Source: Polyodon spathula
Lineage: Eukaryota > Chordata > Actinopteri > Acipenseriformes > Polyodontidae
Assembly: GCF_017654505.1 (NCBI RefSeq)
Contig: NC_054553.1
Location: 12,513,049 to 12,577,048, forward strand
DNA length: 64,000 bases
Direction of reading: 5' to 3'
How positions within the stretch are numbered: the stretch's first letter is position 1; each line of letters begins with the position of its first letter. The notes below the pieces were generated by a model. That model ran no database searches. It saw only the letters and a program-made list of their open reading frames with translations, and was not told where the DNA came from. This document shows positions 43,501 through 55,600 of the stretch, one piece after another. The position numbers and the translations under genes are program-made.

Positions 43501-46500
43501 TAATCATCAATAGAACCTCACCCTCTAGATTTTATTCCGTTCAAACACAACCAATCTACTGTATCACTCCTTCCATCTCTGCACGTGCCCCATCTCTCCA
43601 GTCATTTCAACCCTAAGCCACTCTAAACAAACTGGTTGAACATTCCCTACGCAGCTTACTCTGACATGATTACCAATGCATTTTCTTTCTTATGACCACC
43701 AACCCATGTCCACCCTACACTGTATTTACTGGACAATCCAGGTGAAATCTTCTGCTTCAGCTGCCAGTAGCTGAGATTGCAAAGCATTGGGTTTCTAATG
43801 CAGCTGGAGCCTGTCTGCATGAGTGATGGAGGGAGCTGTGTCACAGTGTGCAATGTATATAGGTGTCATGGGAGGGGTTCAGTGACAGATGAAAGGTATG
43901 GAAATGGTAGGGGGGGACAGAGGGTTTGGGTGTGATGATAATGCTTTTAAACCTTTGATAACAGATATTTTAATCTGCTAGAATGTTTTTGTAGGCAATT
44001 ACTATGGCTTGGTGATTCATCTCTTAAGGAACTCTCAATCTTGATTGTGTGTAAAATAAACTTTGTTTTCTAAGTTGGTTACATTTGCTCTGTCATTTTG
44101 GGTTATAATTTGTGCTATAAATCAAATGCCAGTTATTGCGAGGTGGAAACCCTACTTCAAGCTCAGCTCTGTCATTACTAGTTTTAACCACTAGGTGGGG
44201 GGTGTGAGACACAATATGTTAGAAGTTTCTTTTCTTTCTTGATTTCCATCTCTTTCCTTATTTTATCTTTCACTATATAGAAATCATTAAATTTTTTTTC
44301 AAATCTAGGTTTTAGCTCCATTTCTTCTTCGTCTTAAACACATCGCAATTTTTTTTTTTTTTTTGCACTAAATATTTCACTTGCTAAATCTTACTACACA
44401 GTGCTACTTGTGAATAAACAATAGTCTGAAAATCTTGTTATTGCTCCCAGTTGTTCACAGATAAGCCCCGTGCTGCAGTGTTTTGTTTCGGAGTGTGTGA
44501 TTGAGAATGTTTTGTGTTTCTTTTGATTTCAGGGAGAGCCGGGGCTGCCAGGTCTAGACGGTTTGACAGTGAGTAATTTTATATATACTGCAGCACAAAG
44601 CTGTGTTTTTCAATAACTATATATTTTTTTGCTGTGTGTATGTCTTGGGAGCTAAAGGCAGTTTGTTGGCTTCCTCTCAGCGCTGGGCTTGCTGAAGAGA
44701 CACTTCTCATTCATTGATGTTTCCTGTTGTGTCTCCTCAGGGTGCGAGGGGTCCAGCTGGCTTGCCAGGGCTGGTTGGTCCGAGAGGTCGCAGTGGTCCT
44801 GCGGTAGGTATCGGTTCTGCCACTGCATTGATTCTGGATTGATTCTGGATTGATACTGGATTGATTCTGGATTGATTCTGCATTGATACTGGATTGGTTC
44901 TGCATTGATTCTGCATTGTTGGAGCTTGTTTTCCAAAATGGAAAATTACCTATATGGTAACAGTGTCCTGGGAGACAGTCAGCATGGTTTTAGGAAAGGG
45001 AGATAGTGTCTAACTAACCTGCTTGATTTTTTTGAGGATGCAACATCAATAATGGATAATTGCAAAGTAGATGACATGGTTTATCTAGATTTCCAGAAAG
45101 CTTTTGACAAAGTCCCGCACAAAAGATTAATTCTCAAACTGAACGCAGTAGGGATTCAAGGAAACACATGCACATGGATTAGGGAGTGGTTAACATGTGG
45201 AAAACAGAGTACTGATTAAAGGAGAAACCTCAGAATGGAGTGTGTTAATCAGTGGAGTACCACAGGGATCAGTATTAGGTCCTCTGGTATTCCTAATCTA
45301 CATTAATGGTTTAGATTCTGATATAGTAAGCAAACTTGGTAAATTCGCAGATGACACAAAAATAGGAGTGGCAAACGTTGCAGCAGCAAAAGTCATTCAA
45401 ACTGATCTAGACAAGATTCAGAACTGGGCAGACACATGGCAAATGACATTTAATAGAGGAAAGTGTAAGGTACTGCACACAGGAAATAAAAATGTGCATT
45501 ATAAATACCATATGGGAGATACTGAAATTGGAGAAGGAATCTATGAAAAAGACCTAGGAATTTTTGTTGACTCAGAAATGCCTTCATCTGGACAATGTGG
45601 GGAAGCTATAAAAAGGCCAACAAGATGCTCGGATACATTTTGAAAAGTGTTGAATTTAAATCAAGGGAAGTAATATTAAAACTGTACAATGCACTAGTAA
45701 GACCTCATCTTGAATATTGTGTTCAGTTCTGGTCACCTTGCTATAAAAAAGATATTGCTGCTCTAGAAAGAGTGCAAAGAAGAGCGGCCAGAATTATTCC
45801 AGGTTTAAAAGGCATGTCATATGCAGACAGGCTAAAAGAATTGAATCTGTTCAGTCTTGAACAAAGAAGACTACGCGGCGACCTAATTCAAGCATTCAAA
45901 ATTCTAAAAGGTATTGACAGTGTTGACCCAAGGGACTTTTTGCACCTGAAAAAAGAAACAAGGACCAGGGGTAGCAAATGGAGATTAGACAAAGGGGCAT
46001 TAGAAAAAATAGGAGGCACTTTTTTACACAGAGAATTGTGAGGGTCTGGAATCAACTCCCCAGTAATGTTGTTGAAGCTGACACCCTGGGATCCTTCAAG
46101 AAGCTGCTTGATGAGATTCTGGGATCAATAAGCTACTAGCAACCAAACGAGCAAGATGGGCCGAATGGCCTCCTCTCGTTTGTAAACTTTCTTATGTTTT
46201 AGATTGAAAGTTGACATACTATATACAGGGTGTACCATAAATGAGGCCTAATTGTTTGTTCCCTAAAAAAACACTTGCATAACATTTTGATATTAAACTT
46301 TTGATTTGTTCAAGAGCAACTTTTACATATTTCTGATATGGAGCAAGTGAATCTCCCTGCAGAAAACACAACACCCAAGCAAAACTACAGTTACCGAACA
46401 GACTTAGAGCATAGGGGTTTGTGGAACACTGCAGGCTGAGACCAGAAAGGGATTTCTTATTATTGAGTTCAGTTGAACATGTATCTTGTCTTCAGCTAAT

Positions 46501-49500
46501 ATAGGGCTTCAGAGCCTCATTAACGGTGGTTCTGGTTTGGTCTTTGTTTTTAGGGTTTACCAGGTTCCCCAGGCCTCCCAGGACCCATTGTAAGTATTTA
46601 TTTGTGTATGTTGTGTGTGTGTGTGCGTGTTTTATTTTTTAGATAAGATAAAAAACCTTGCCTGGATATCATGCGTGAAGAATTGGACAGTTTGTGTACT
46701 GGACTTAGTTTCTTTTAGTTTTGTGTATGAAGTTATGGAAGAATTGCGTATATAGCATTGCAAAATCCAATTACCAGGAGAAGAAACCAGTATTTTCTGC
46801 CATTAGGCAGCTTTGCTTGGCTGTATTGTTTTACCTCGGAATCAGGAATGGTCTTCCTCTCTCTGGTACGATAGTTACAATAGCCACAGTTTCCCATTTG
46901 GCACTAGCCTTGGACTTGGCTCATGGCTCATTGGGGCCTGTGAAACCAGCAACGCTGGATTTCAACACAGAATTCAGACACCTTTTAGAAAAAGGAAATT
47001 CACCAACTCTGGTCTGGACAATGAAACCATTTCAGAAAAATGATCTAATTTAGAAAGCTTTATTTTAAATCAATTGGGTGTTTTTAAGAGATTGTTTCAA
47101 CCCTTATATAGAAGGAGCTCTTTTATTGAGCATATGTGAGAATAGGATAAACAAGTATTTTGTACATATATTTCTGCACTAGCTCACACTGAGACCTAGG
47201 AGTCCCGTTTTGGTTCCTACGTGATTTCTGACGGCATGTGTTAACATACAGCACTGAGATAAGGTTAAACAAAAGCGTTGGATGACATTTTAACATCCAA
47301 GTCACAGGCTGCTATTATTAACTGTTTTCTAGGGCAATATGGGGGTTGGTTTCCAGGGAGAAAGAGGAGACAAGGTAAGTCCTGTGAAAAATGAAATGTG
47401 TGAAATGATTATTATAGTAGTAGTTTCTGGTTACGGTATATTCGATAGGTATTTTTCTATTATCAGTATTAAATTGCCTTGCACAAACCTCAGCAGAACA
47501 CTTGGATATGTTTACACCCCAGTAGCTCATGGTGACTTCATTTTTTAGTTAGAGGGCTATTTCTGAGAAGTTAAAAACATTGCCATGATATCGTGTTGAA
47601 TTGGTTAACATGGGACACTTCGAAGTCCACGGATACTGAGCTTTGCATGGGGGTGGAGAGGGGAGTGGTGCATGTGTTCATGTGGTGTGGGGCTCTCTCA
47701 GATAGTGGTTGTGTTTAGTCTGGATTCCTAGCGGCTGTGGTGGTGGGTCTTTGCTATTATAGGTGCTGTGAGTTAGACAGACTGTCGAAGAGAAATAATC
47801 TATTGCATGGAAACTTTGATCACTGCAAAGAAGGGCTTCCCCCTGCACTCCTATGCGATTTCACCATACATCCTGCCAGTAATTGTACTTTTTTACTCAT
47901 CTACCTGAAAGCCATCATGTGTTGCATTTATTTATTTATTCATTCATTCATCTCCCTTTTTTTAAGATCGTCTCCATTTATTGGTCACATGACTGTAGTG
48001 CTGCAGCGATTGTTGTTAAATGGAAAATGAATAAGAAAGTTATGCTTTGTGCTAGTTGTTGAAAACCAAAATACTTTCACCTTTTAAAATCGAGACAAAA
48101 ACAAGAGAAACTTGGTATGGTGGTAAAACATCAATCCTAATTTCTGCCTTTTTAGATGCACTTTATATAGTTTTCGGTTTCAGACACCTTATCCTAATAA
48201 CTTTTTAAACCTCCCCAGTGCCATCAATAGAGCTCTGAGAATCATGTCTAACCTCCAAGTACACCAGAGTGTAATCATTAACCTGACCCACAGAAATATT
48301 CCTTACTGATGCAATTGTTACATTCACAAGGGACACAATGTTGCAGGGGGGACTGGTTAATGGTTACACTTTGGTGTACCAGATGTCCTGCCAGGGTCGA
48401 TATGATTGAGAGCTTTATTGAGACCACAGGGGTCATTGTCAAAATTTGTAGACCCAATTCTTCAAAAAATTAAAAAAAAAAAAAATCTCAAATTATAATG
48501 TGCTTACAGTTCAATTCTGCATTTTCCTTCAGCTTGCAACAGTCAACTCAACACATTAGCAATGGGCTTAATTTGACTGAAGAAAACAACTGAATAAAAT
48601 AACTGCAAACTGTACCAGGACAGGCATACCCCCGATCAGACAGCACCATTTCAGAAACCCTCGTTAATAAAAGAAATAAACCGGAAATAATCATTCATTC
48701 AGATCATTAAAAATAAATAAATAAAAAATCACACATTCATTTAAGTACAACACACTTTTTCCAATATAAAATAAAAATGAAAGGCTAGAGCCTACCTTTT
48801 CAGTCTCCTGAACTAGCCGGTCAGACCCCAGCAAGAATTTGGCTTCAGTACAATGCAATGACAGACAGAGACACTTAAAGCAGTTCTCACCATTGTGTGA
48901 CCAGGTGATTCAGGTGAGACTGAAGTCAATTTCCCAGCCATGTCTGAGATATTAACACAGCGATCATGCAGCACTAGAGGAATGTTTCCTGTGTTCACTG
49001 TTTGTGGCAGTTCAATGATCAACACAAGTGGTTTTAAAACACAAAAAGCACAACAACAAAAAAAAAAAAAAAAAAAGTAAGTTCAAAAAGTGACTGTTAG
49101 TGAATCTATGAGCTGCCATGTTGGTTGCTAAAGTGATTCAGTTTTGGCTGAATTGTGCAGTGGGGGGGTTTTGTATCTTGCATGATTAACACCAATCCCA
49201 CATCTCTTTTTCTGCATGGTTCACCAAACACATTAGATTCCAAACACATAATTACATTATTAAGAACAAAAAGACCAATGAGAACTAATTCACACCCAGC
49301 TGTACATAACAAGTCTGTGAGTTTAGTGACAATGGCAGCAGGCCTCCCCTCACAGCTCTGCAGTCCTGACCTGAACACCCCCTGCCTGCCAGTCAGTCCT
49401 GGGCCTCTCTCAAACAGTTGGGCTGAATTCAGTGGGGTTTGTTCTGTTAAGTACACCAGTGCCCGCAAGGGGAGAGGCTGGATTCAAACCCAGGTCTCCA

Positions 49501-49922
49501 GAGGTGAAAGGCACAAGACGCTAATAACCAAGAGCTACTGGTGGCACGATAAACCCACAAGAAAGAGCAAGGATTCAGAAACAAGAGTGCTGGTGCTCAC
49601 TGAAGTGTGCTTTATCGGTACGATTATTTTAACTTGGTCACACTTAAGTAAGCACTAACACTTCAGTGGTGTTTCAGAACGAGTACTTTATCAGTGTCAC
49701 CAAAACCATTTGTTTACTGTACAGTCTTATATAGAGAAAGAGCAGCACCTTACCAGACTGCAAGCCAGGCAACTGGAAACTTTACCATCCCCTTTTCCAC
49801 TGGATCACTATATCCGGTGTCTGGCCCTGATCTCTTAATGTCTTACTCTACACAATGTGAGTTTTATTTATTTTTGTACTCTTTTAAGGTGTTATTAATT
49901 ATGGTTGTGCTGAATGGGATCC

Positions 49923-49953
<31 letters not shown>

Positions 49954-52606
49954 GTAAATAAACCTCCTATACTCTATTTATGCAACCTAAACAACATACT
50001 TTGATTCTCTTTATTCATGTTTTCAGTGCTGGTTCTGCATCATTTAGGTTGCGTGAATGGACAGAGGCTGTAAAATGTTTTTTCCCTACCCTAACGCTTT
50101 GAAGTAGAGGCACTGACTTCTCGTTCCTTTAATTTTTAATTAATCTTATTATGCTCAAAAGTAGTTAATTATACCTTAAATGGGAGTAGAAACCTTGCCC
50201 CCTCCCTATTAAAACAGTGAGGTGCATAATTTGTTCCAAGCTGACCCAGTTTACAAAGACGCACAGACTTAGATTTGCACGAACCCCAGAGCTCTTGAAT
50301 TGTAAATGTTTGGTAGACAGCGTGTCCCAGGACTCCAGAGTTGTGGAACTGGGTTCCTCCTGTTTTTTTTTTTTTTTTTTTTAAAAACCTAATGACTAAT
50401 TGTATTCCTCTGGATCTCAGGGAGAGGTGGGCCAGCCTGGCCTCCCAGGGCAACCAGGGACAGACACCCAAGTAGGCGGGCCGTCAGTGAGCATTGTCTT
50501 CAAAGGAGATAAGGTAACACAGATTGGAGCAGTGATCCCAGGCCTTGGGGATCGCACGTCAGGGGAGCAGCCGCCCCGCTCCGGGTCAAAGGGTCAGGCA
50601 GTGCAGAAGCAAGGCATGTGAGTAAGGAGCGCACCTTGTATCATAAAAGAAGAGAAAAATGGCTCTTCAGCTGATGATTCAGTCAGACCTTTAAAACAAT
50701 GAATAGAAAGCCCCATCCTTTGAAACTGTCCATTGTACTAGCTCTGACTGGGGCTCATTGCTCAGTGTCCAATGCATGGTTTATCATGGGTGTAAAATGT
50801 TTTCTTACCTTTCTAAGCACAATCCCAGGGTTGGAATTAAACAGCCCCACTGCCTCCTGCCCTGCTTTAGTGTCCCTTTACCCAAAGCACTGCCATCCCT
50901 GAGGCCCCTCCAAAGTAAACTAACCCCTTCCTTGGTTACGGTATCCAGGGAGATGTGGGCTTGCCCGGTGATCCAGGCCCATTTGACATAGTGGAGTTTG
51001 TGGGCTTTCCCAAAGGGGACAAAGGAGTAAAGGTTTGTGAGAACAGGAGCTGGAGGAATCGCCTCACGGACTCTCACAGGGACTGACGAGCTCCAGTCTT
51101 AAAGGTTAAAAACAACTTGACTGGGTGAGGTGGGCCGGGGGGCGAGGAGAAGGGAGGAGGGATGCATTGGGAAGGATTCATTTTAATTTCATATTTTCCA
51201 TACCATTGTCTATGGTGTGTGTTGTTTTTTTTTTATGTGAATGTTTTAATTATTGTTTTAGACTCCCTTAGTTAGGGGGATGAAACCTAATATGGTTACT
51301 CGCATCACAAAGTGAACCAGTCTTTATGCTACCCTTATACCCTGTTCTGGGACAGGTGAATACCACCCATCTACTCAAATATAAGCTGGATATTTGAATT
51401 AACACTCAAGTGCATGGGTAGTGATATGGCAAATTTAGTCCCGACATCAAAGAAAAAAAGTTGATTTGATGACTTTGTTCCAGTGAGATTCGTAGGAATG
51501 TGCCTGCAGGTTTGGCACGAGGTTCAATTAGGTGTCACACTTGCTGGAGGGATGCATATGTCACAGTGTTACAACTGCTGACATGATAGTTGTCAAAGTT
51601 TTAAATGATTCTAGTCAAACTGAACTAACCAACCTAACTTTTTTATTTTTACTTTTTTAAATTTAAATTTTCAAATTCAGTAGTTGTAGAAATATGACAT
51701 GATGTTTGGTTCATTTTGGCTGTTGAGGGTTAAGCTTCCAAAAAAGCTAATTTGACAGAAAATTAAAAAATATGTATTTTAATAAAAAAAAAAAAAAAAT
51801 CACCTGTTGTCCAGTACTGATACTGTTGGTTGTTGTTAGTGGTGGTAGTTCCTTAATCAACACTACCTCCTAGTGGAGTACAGTGTGACTGCATTAGTGT
51901 CATTGCTAAAAAAAAATCCGTTCTGAATTCTAACTTGCCTGTTGAGCTGTTTAACCCCAGGCTTTTGTTTTCTAAAGCACAAGTTTTAGCCAGCTGTCAT
52001 TGGGCAGAATATGTGAAGACGTTGCTCAGGAGCCCCTGTTCTTTCTGCCTTTGAAATTCATCATCTTCTCCTCTCTTAGGGCGAGCCGGGCAGCTTTGGT
52101 TTTCCTGGGCAACCTGGTATTCCTGGACTACCGGTGAGCATATCACATATAACTGTGTTACACTGAAGTGAAGGTCTTTTCTTTCGTAAGCTGTAGAAGC
52201 TTGTGTATACCTACCTGTGTTGCTTTGGAATTGTAGTTCCCAGAATGGGATGTAGCCCATTTGAAGAGTGCTGTCCACCGAGAGTAGTTTGTGCTACATT
52301 CGGTTGTTTTAATGGTTACCGGTAAATTAAGCATTCCTTGAGAATGCTTTCATTAAGCCTTATTTATTAAGTCTAGCCTTGCTACCCAACCTGAGCCCAA
52401 CAGGACAGTGTCTTGTCAGTGAGTGGATTGTGGCGTTTTTAATTTGAAGTGAGTATTTTATTTTTTTTCTTCCTCTGTGTGCAAGTGCTTCCAAAAACTC
52501 TCTTCCTGCTTCCATTTTTGCCTTTTGGCATGCATGTCAGTTAACCAAAAATATATACGGAGGAGAGATTGTCTACATTAAAAATATGGAGGCTGATGGA
52601 GTAAAA

Positions 52607-52637
<31 letters not shown>

Positions 52638-55600
52638 TATCTCAAACGTTTTGTCAAAACTGCAACACATTGAGTGGTATTGTTATCACAAATCAAAAGA
52701 ACTTTTGGATTACTTTAAAAGACGACTGCATGACTACTGATTTTACAGTAAGTCATGTTGTTACTGTTTTAAAAACCATAGTTGTGATGTAATATTTATT
52801 GTTGGAAGTTAATTTTGTGATTTTGATTTGATATGATAAGCTTGTTCAAAATGACGATGCGAATTTGCAAGAGCATCTTAATGTGTGGCTATTTATGGTA
52901 AAGTTTTGAAGAAGCCTGTTGTCTTTGATGAAGTCATACAGTGTTGGATTATTAGGAAAGGAAGTAAGCGAGATGTGATTTAATTGAGAGTTTTTTTTTT
53001 GTTTTATTTATATTTTGCATACTGCACGAAAGGTACTTCGTTTCAGTAGAGTATGTATGGAATTGATATTTGTGGAGATGGTTGGGTCGGTTGGGCATGC
53101 CAGTATTGCAGAGGTCTTGGGCTCGGGTCAGGTTCTGATTTGTTTGGTTGGGTTGGATTTTAGTTTTAGGCCTGAGCAGACCGCTAAAGCAGTCAGTGCA
53201 GTGCTGTTCTTGAGACGAGAGCAAGGGGGCAGTGTCAGGTATTTGAATGGAATCTCTGATAGGTTTAATTACCCCATTCTGGCTGGGTCTCACTGTGAAG
53301 AGGTATTTGTAATTGTTACAGGGGCCCTATGGGATTGCTGGAGAGCTGGGTGAAAAGGGCATCATTGGGCTGCCTGGACTTCGGGTAAGAAATATTTCTT
53401 TATTCTGTTTGTATCCTGGGGCACTTACAATATGTTAATTTCAATATCACCCCTGTGAGTAGTAAAAAAAAAAAAAAGGTTCACTTAAATGATATATTTC
53501 AAGTCGGTGGACACCTCAAGTCTGTCTACTATTTTCTCATCCCAGTATCAAGTATGCATCTGTTTTAAATCACGGCAAAAGAGATCCCCCAGATTCACGC
53601 TGTGAAGAGTCGTCAAAAGAGGTCTTGCCAAATTTAAACAGATTATTGTTCTTTATTTCTTTGAACTAAAGGTAGAAAAGTGTGTATTTTCATTGTAAAA
53701 GTTAAGTGTTTTATATCACTCACTGGTGATGAAGGGGATATAGTGGAGGCAATCGAATGCACGTGTCAACACTTCACATCCATGTAACTTATCTATCCAG
53801 TTGTAATGAAACCTGGTATTATCGTTGTTTCGATTACGTTATTGAGAATATCAAATGAGGGGAATATATGGGGCGTCTGGGTGTCACCCCTACATTTTAG
53901 CATGTCCTGTATCTGCAGAACTGCTTATCAAACGACACTTGGTATTAACATGGTAACTTGGTATTACGCTATATACACTTTCAGTTAATTTACAGGAACT
54001 TGCAAAGAAACTAAATGGGGCATTCCTCACAATCGTCTTTTTTTTTTTTTTACACAGGGACCACCTGGATTAGATGGGCAGCCTGGCTTTCCAGGAGCAA
54101 AGGTATGGTTCACGAGCCAGTTTGGTTTACTTATATTTTTATCTGTTTATAGTGTTAATGTCAAACATCAGCACTTTCGAGAGCCTGAATTTGAAATATG
54201 GCGCTTCCATCTTTTATGCAATGAAATCCCAGTCAAGAGACCAACCAGATCTGTCCATTAATAAGGGGATAGCTTTTTTTAGCAGGTGTTTCTTTGTATG
54301 TGAATAAAACAGGGAATGGACACCATTTACATCAAGCTGTCAGTTTGCTTTACATTGCAGATTTCTGGAGCTACACTCAAATCATCCAGTGCACACCTAC
54401 ATGTACATACTGTACATTCAAACAGTGATAATGTACAGTAAGCCTTTTCCAGCATGACTGAATTTTGTTTAATGTCCCTAACAGGGTCAACCAGGCTTCC
54501 CTGGGCAACCAGGAAGAGATGGGATACCGGGACGTAAGGTAATGATTTGAGGTGTTTACTGTGCTGTAGCAGTGGGGATAGATGGGATACCAGGACGAAA
54601 AGTAATGATTTGAGGTGTTTACTGTGCTGTACCAGTGGGAATTCCCAGCATCTGGCAGAAAAACATTTTTTGATTTTCCATTTGCAATTGTTCTACCATG
54701 AATAACATGGAAAACTGCTCAAAAACATGTACTAAGAGCAAGCAGTAAACCAAGTCATAGCCATTATGATGGCGAGGGGGAGAGATTACCATGCTGTTTA
54801 GATGCTTAAGTTCAGTTTATCAATTCAGAGCAAACTGATTTATTGCATTCTTTAGGGTTTCCCAGGGGAAGCTGGTCCACCTGGTCCAACTGTATATTAT
54901 AACGGAGACGGAGCTTCTGTAAAAGGTACATATCAACAACCAGGATGGGATGAGACTCCCATTGCGGAGATCAGGTTATTTTAATACTTAAAGTCAGAGT
55001 CTGTATATGAGCTAGCTTTTAATATTACACAAACAATATAATGTGGCAGTAAGGTCGTTTTTGTTCTATATGAGCTACTTCCCTCAGTGCAGCTTAGAAG
55101 AGCTATTGGTACTACTAACAAAGTACTAAGAGAAGTAGTTTATACAGAATACTGCCCCTAGTGGTTCAAGGTCTGCTATGTGGGTACAAAAAGAATCTGG
55201 CCAATGTACCTTTCAAACCTAGTCTAAAAGAAGTAGAGTAAGACAAATTACAAACATGTTTTGAAAAATGTTTTTAAACTTGTATATATTTAGATTGGGA
55301 ATTGTTATACGTTGTTAAAGCTACATTTGTATTGCGAGACAAATCCTTGACTAGAATGTTTCAAGTGGAAGAGTTCTAAACAGTTATTTCATAGGCAGTG
55401 CATGCACTTGTTTTCTTACTGTCCACGCTATATTTTAATTTCAACATTTGCTTGTTGATTAAAAGTGAATCCATTTGTTTGAATTTCACTTTGGATTGAC
55501 ACTTTTGGTACCTCAGTAGCAGAGAATGCATCTTAAGTGAGTGTTGATCCCCTTCAGCGTTTCTGTACGCTGGTCAGGTGAGATTTGAACTGTGCAGTGT

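Larger units (their letters stand above)
39791..44532 (+). other. col4a6 introns between 39790 and 44533
   Basis: Introns 39791-40050, 40096-41255, 41373-42309 and 42376-44532 hold no additional Gly-X-Y exon that I can see. A (GT)n stretch lies near 40947-40961 and a poly(T) at about 44350-44364. The rest is unremarkable AT-rich sequence. Confidence 0.7.
46590..50420 (+). other. col4a6 introns between 46589 and 50421
   Basis: Intron 46590-47332 has a short (GT)n near 46610. Intron 47375-50420 contains poly-A runs (49058-49076, 49931-49952), a tRNA-like SINE head (49470-49545) and a poly(T) before the next acceptor. The open frame at 49155-49658 lies in this repeat-rich stretch and is not supported as a gene. 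Confidence 0.65.
51033..54855 (+). other. col4a6 introns between 51032 and 54856
   Basis: Introns 51033-52079, 52134-53321, 53385-54057, 54103-54484 and 54539-54855 contain a (TA)n run (52615-52640), short A-runs (51785-51800, 53464-53477) and the 63-bp tandem duplication entered separately. No further exon was found. Confidence 0.7.

Noticed and set aside
44820..44920. CRISPR-like array of short repeats
   Set aside because: The units are contiguous 12-bp tandem copies with no spacers, in a vertebrate intron; this is a minisatellite.
49470..49545. Functional tRNA gene on the minus strand
   Set aside because: A and B boxes are present but the acceptor stem and anticodon arm do not pair convincingly; a SINE head fits better.
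49155..49658. 167-codon open frame on the + strand
   Set aside because: No recognisable domain. It overlaps a SINE-like segment and an antisense frame and has no splice or codon support.
54581..54601. Second copy of the duplicated collagen codons as an extra exon
   Set aside because: It has no acceptor of its own, and read-through from the real exon meets an in-frame TGA.
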